Shown in pieces: positions 14,200 to 17,051 of a DNA stretch of 17,051 nucleotides (its first letter is position 1; each line of letters starts with the position of its first letter). Source of the stretch: JAVZLH01 sp049700435. Its GTDB lineage: Archaea; Thermoproteota; Bathyarchaeia; Bathyarchaeales; Bathycorpusculaceae. The notes under the pieces were generated by a model. That model saw nothing but the letters and a program-made list of their open reading frames with translations. It had not been told where the DNA came from and searched no databases. The stretch covers positions 1 through 17,051 of the forward strand of contig JBNAVK010000033.1 in NCBI GenBank assembly GCA_049700435.1, given 5' to 3'. The position numbers were made by a program, and so were the translations under genes.

Positions 14200-14236
14200 A
14201 TTGCTCCCTTCTCCAAAGATTTAACTCTTTCCAAAG

Positions 14237-14244
14237 TTTATATG
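14237..14244 (-). promoter_or_regulatory. TATA box of the clostripain-like gene
   Basis: On the minus strand CATATAAA lies about 40 bases before ATG 14199, predicting a start near 14213 and a short leader that contains the GGGAG site. Confidence 0.55.
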
Positions 14245-14314
14245 GAATCCTTTAGGCTTAAATGTTGTTGTTTCCGTTTTCTGTGGCACAACAACACAAA
14301 GTAGGGTGTTTCTG

Positions 14315-14446
14315 CTAAACGTGGTTTTTGACTAGTTCTAAGTTTGCTTTTCCTTTTTCAAGTATTGAAGTTAGTCCAACAACTATTTTGTTCTCTTCTA
14401 CTTTGATAAAGTCATCATGAAATTTTACTTCAACTTCATATCGCAA
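14315..14446 (-). pseudogene. truncated UPF0235/DUF167-like gene remnant
   Basis: A short minus-strand frame from TTG 14446 to TAG 14315 encodes 43 residues. Residues 19-43 contain ENKIVVGLTSILEKGKANLEL, which matches the core of the UPF0235 (DUF167) family, where a P-x-x-GKAN-x-E-(L/I)-(I/V)-K segment is the most conserved part. Complete members continue for about 25-30 more residues with a SRRK-type segment; here the frame stops right after LVKNHV, and neither downstream frame restores a convincing continuation. The start has only a weak purine-rich leader. It lies 34 bases after the deacetylase gene on the same strand. It is probably a decayed gene; a short functional variant or a sequencing frameshift is possible. 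Confidence 0.5.
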
Positions 14447-14480
14447 TGTACTCGCCCAGACCTGTTAATACCGTGATTAT

Positions 14481-15329
14481 TTATGATTGTTCTCCGAAGC
14501 CTTTCAGCATCTGGTCTATGTCTTTCCCTATGTTTTCGCCCGAGTAGCCGCCCTCTAGAACAAAGAATGTCGGCTTTTTTAATGCCCCAATAATCTTTCC
14601 TATTTCCCTGTAGCATTTTTCTGTTAACCCAAGCGAGGCAAGGTCTCCAGCGTGCGCGTCAAACCCAGCTGAAACAGCCACCACTTCACATTTTTCTGTA
14701 TTGATTTTGGTTAGGGCTTCTCTTAACGCTTTTAGATAAATTTCGTCTCCACAATCTGCTGGCAACGGATAGTTTATGCAGTTTTTCTCAGAAGTGCGGC
14801 CTGTCCCAGGATAGTGTGGATAGCGATGAAGTGAAATGTACGCGACATTTTTGTCTTCGAAGAAAATTTCTTGTGTTCCATTTCCATGGTGTCCGTCAAT
14901 GTCGAGAATCAAGGCTGGCTTGCCAAGATGTCTAACAGCCACAGCAATATTATTTATGTAGCAGAACCCCAACGTGTAAGCCCCCAGCGCTGCACCTTTT
15001 ATTCCAGCATGGTGGCCTGGTGGTCTCATGAAGGAGAAACCGTTAACTTTAGCTGCTAGTATGGCTGCTCCAGCTGCAAGTCTCGCGTATTCGTAGATGT
15101 TTTCATAAGCTGGGGTGTCAACATCTTCAACTAAGCCGTTTTTGAGTTTTCGAAGGTATTCTGGCGAATGCACTTTTAGCAAGTCTTCTTCTGCGGCTGG
15201 TTCGGGTGTCAAAAACTCGTATCCCTTCTCTTTGAGGATTTGATAGGCTCTTCTAACTCTTTCGGGGCTTTCTATGTGCCAAGAGCCATAACCCAAACAT
15301 TTTTCTGAGAAAACTATTTTTGTTCTCAT
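14481..15329 (-). CDS. histone-deacetylase-fold amidohydrolase (HDAC/acetylpolyamine family)
   Basis: This 282-residue zinc hydrolase belongs to the arginase/deacetylase superfamily. The charge-relay His pair is in RPPGHHAG (H106, H107). Zinc ligands are expected in ILDIDGHHGNGTQ (D145, H147) and GFDAH (D224), and the catalytic Tyr is in VLEGGYSGEN. The N-terminal YGSWHIESPERVRRAYQIL is also family-typical. Substrates could be acetyl-lysine on chromatin proteins such as Alba or histones, acetylated polyamines, or another small amide; sequence alone cannot decide. The length is short, close to the minimal catalytic core. ATG 15329 has no SD. An AT-rich TATA region is shared with the divergent argS gene. 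Confidence 0.92.
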   Translation of the reverse strand: MRTKIVFSEKCLGYGSWHIESPERVRRAYQILKEKGYEFLTPEPAAEEDLLKVHSPEYLRKLKNGLVEDVDTPAYENIYEYARLAAGAAILAAKVNGFSFMRPPGHHAGIKGAALGAYTLGFCYINNIAVAVRHLGKPALILDIDGHHGNGTQEIFFEDKNVAYISLHRYPHYPGTGRTSEKNCINYPLPADCGDEIYLKALREALTKINTEKCEVVAVSAGFDAHAGDLASLGLTEKCYREIGKIIGALKKPTFFVLEGGYSGENIGKDIDQMLKGFGEQS

Positions 15330-15408
15330 GACATTCAGCGTCCGCGCTTTGGTGAGTAACGCTTTTAATTAAAATATAACTTCGCCTCTTAAAGGTTTGG
15401 AGAAATTG
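15330..15408. promoter_or_regulatory. divergent promoter region of deacetylase and argS genes
   Basis: The 79 bases contain AT-rich TTTTAATTAAAATATAAC (about 15363-15380), which offers TATA-like elements in both directions. For argS it lies about 30-45 bases before GTG 15409, leaving room for a leader with the GGAG at 15399-15402. Confidence 0.45.
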
Positions 15409-17051
15409 GTGAAAACAGCTATGGTTTCAGAAAATCCCTTCGCAGTATTCCGCAGAGAATGCGAAACCCTCTTAGAAGAAGCGGTGAAGAAAGTTTTTCC
15501 AGAAGTTGTAGTTGTAAACTTGGCTTTTGAGAAACCGCCAAGTCCAGATTTTGGTCAGCTTGCTTCCTCAATGTGTTTTGAGCTTGCCAAACAGTTCGGC
15601 GAGAAACCCATCATTTTAGCTGAGCGTATAGTTAAAGCGTTTGACAAGTCCAAGTTTTCGCTAATAGAGAATGTTATCCCAGCAGGTGGAGGTTACGTAA
15701 ACTTTCACATAAACTTTGCCAAATTTTCATCTTTAACCATAGAGTCTGCCAGACAGCTTGATGCAAATTATGGTTTTGTTAAAACTGAAAATCCGTTGAA
15801 GATTATAGTTGAACATACAAGTGTGAATCCGCTTCACCCAATACACATAGGTCAAGCTAGAAACCCAATGTTGGGCGACGCTTTAGCCCGCATACTTGAG
15901 AATAGAGGTCACACAGTCTCCCGCCATTATTACATTGATGATGTGGGGCGGCAAACCGCTGTGGTTGCCTACGGCTACGAAAAATTAGGCAAACCGAAAC
16001 CCAGAGAAAAAGCAGACCACTTCGTCGGCAAAATCTACACAATAACAAGCTGCCTTGTGGAAATCAACCGCCTAAAAAAAGAACTGGAATCCTCAAAAGC
16101 GGCAGGGTCAGATGAAGAAGTTGCAAAAATCAACAGAGAATTAGATGATTGGATGTCTGCGGCAGCTGAATTAAAAGAGAAGTTCCCGGAGCTTTTCGAG
16201 AAGCTTTTGGAAAAAATAAGCAGAGACGCAGATCCAGAGGAAGAGGTTAACAGTTTAAATCGAGCTTACGAAGAAGGCGACGCGAAGGCTAAGCAACTTA
16301 TTAGGGAAGTCAGCGAACTCTGCCTGCAAGGTTTTAGGGAAACTTTGAGCCGCGCTGGAGTATTCTATGATTCGTGGGATTGGGAAAGCAACTTTGTTTG
16401 GGGCAATACGGTCGCCGAAGTATTACGCAAGTTAAAGTCTACACCCTATGTTTACACTTTAGGCGGAGTTTTAGAGTTTGACGCCGAAAAGGTTGTTCGA
16501 GAGCTTAAGTTGAGAGATAAGCTTGGTTTAAGAGAGGATTATGAGATTTCTCCTTTGACGCTTGTGCGTGTTGATGGAACAACATTGTATACGACGCGGG
16601 ATATCGCCTACACGCTTTGGAAATTTGAAAAAGCTGACAAAATCATCAATGTGATTGGGATGGAGCAAACGTTAGCGCAGTTGCAGTTGAAAATTGCCTT
16701 GCACGCTTTGGGCTACGGCAAGCAGGCGGAAAACTTTGTGCACTTCGCCTACAACTTGGTGACTCTTCCAGGCTATAAAATGTCAAGTCGAAGAGGTCGC
16801 TACATAACTTTTGATGAGGTTATGGACGAAGCGTCGAAACGAGCCTACGAAGAGGTTTCGAAGCGTTCTCCACACTTGCCAGAGGAGGAAAAAAGGAAAA
16901 TTGCGGATTTAGTCGGCATAGGGGCAGTCCGCTACGCATTGGTTGAGGTTGACCCATCGAAACCCGTTGTCTTCACATGGGATAGAGTCTTGGACTTCGA
17001 AAAGAACAGCGCACCATATATCCAATACACGCATGCAAGAGCCTGCAGTAT
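15409..17051 (+). CDS. argS: arginyl-tRNA synthetase, 3' end outside the window
   Basis: The frame stays open to the window edge for about 547 codons and encodes a class I arginyl-tRNA synthetase, which charges tRNA-Arg. The N-terminal tRNA D-loop-binding domain covers about 1-125. The HIGH-type motif is HIGQ at 146-149 (NPLHPIHIGQARN), and YYIDDVGRQ follows shortly after. VDGTTLYTTRDIAYTLWK is the family's conserved block, and KMSSRRGR at 457-464 is the KMSKS loop. The part before the window end (APYIQYTHARACS) is the start of the helical anticodon-binding domain. GTG 15409 is preferred because GGAG (15399-15402) is six bases before it; ATG 15421 and TTG 15406 are alternatives. A tRNA-Arg gene lies 2.5 kb upstream on the same strand. 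Confidence 0.95.
   Translation, partial: MKTAMVSENPFAVFRRECETLLEEAVKKVFPEVVVVNLAFEKPPSPDFGQLASSMCFELAKQFGEKPIILAERIVKAFDKSKFSLIENVIPAGGGYVNFHINFAKFSSLTIESARQLDANYGFVKTENPLKIIVEHTSVNPLHPIHIGQARNPMLGDALARILENRGHTVSRHYYIDDVGRQTAVVAYGYEKLGKPKPREKADHFVGKIYTITSCLVEINRLKKELESSKAAGSDEEVAKINRELDDWMSAAAELKEKFPELFEKLLEKISRDADPEEEVNSLNRAYEEGDAKAKQLIREVSELCLQGFRETLSRAGVFYDSWDWESNFVWGNTVAEVLRKLKSTPYVYTLGGVLEFDAEKVVRELKLRDKLGLREDYEISPLTLVRVDGTTLYTTRDIAYTLWKFEKADKIINVIGMEQTLAQLQLKIALHALGYGKQAENFVHFAYNLVTLPGYKMSSRRGRYITFDEVMDEASKRAYEEVSKRSPHLPEEEKRKIADLVGIGAVRYALVEVDPSKPVVFTWDRVLDFEKNSAPYIQYTHARACS

Noticed and set aside
14425..14616. 63-codon minus-strand frame over the end of the deacetylase gene
   Set aside because: Low-complexity basic product in a shifted frame of the deacetylase gene, with no start signal.
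1..17051. CRISPR array, insertion sequence, prophage or integration site
   Set aside because: No spaced direct repeats, transposase or integrase motif or terminal inverted repeats were found by eye; the partial tRNA-Glu has no adjacent duplicated end.

Overview
The window is archaeal and most likely comes from a Bathyarchaeia-like member of the TACK group; the lineage is inference. Archaeal signs are a class I lysyl-tRNA synthetase, an intron-containing tRNA-Arg with the intron at 37/38, the two subunits of an AcnX-type dehydratase (archaeal mevalonate branch), UPF0147 and Sssca1/UPF0148 proteins, TATA-type promoters, and several GTG/TTG starts behind Shine-Dalgarno (SD) sites. A secreted clostripain-like protease fits the protein-degrading lifestyle reported for Bathyarchaeia.

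Layout. 1-54: the 5' part of a tRNA-Glu (minus) cut by the window edge. 106-2995 (minus): a tight three-gene operon of a SAMHD1-like HD phosphohydrolase and the small and large AcnX subunits (probable phosphomevalonate dehydratase). 3083-3682 (plus): thymidylate kinase, divergent from the HD gene. 3679-4561 (minus): an unrecognised 170-residue protein and an Sssca1-type zinc ribbon. 4640-5317 (plus): UPF0147 and a small cupin. 5406-6788: a COG2509-type FAD-dependent dehydrogenase.

6795-10764 (plus) is the most interesting part. Five consecutive genes encode a zinc-ribbon protein, a four-helix membrane protein, a coiled-coil protein, a second zinc-ribbon protein related to the first, and an SPFH (YdjI-like) protein ending in three zinc ribbons. 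Gaps or overlaps are a few bases except for one 58-base gap. The set resembles bacterial loci around PspA/YdjI but carries no PspA here. It looks like a membrane-linked scaffold or stress module of unknown purpose.

10904-12511: class I lysyl-tRNA synthetase, convergent with a 69-residue zinc-binding protein (12522-12731, minus). 12815-12923: tRNA-Arg(GCG) with a 30-base intron and an encoded CCA. 13009-14199 (minus): secreted clostripain-family protease. 14315-14446 (minus): a short remnant resembling the UPF0235/DUF167 family. 14481-15329 (minus): histone-deacetylase-fold amidohydrolase. 15409 to the end (plus): arginyl-tRNA synthetase, open at the window edge. No CRISPR array, insertion sequence or prophage gene was seen, and no gene-free stretch exceeds 300 bases (the longest, 14200-14480, contains the remnant).
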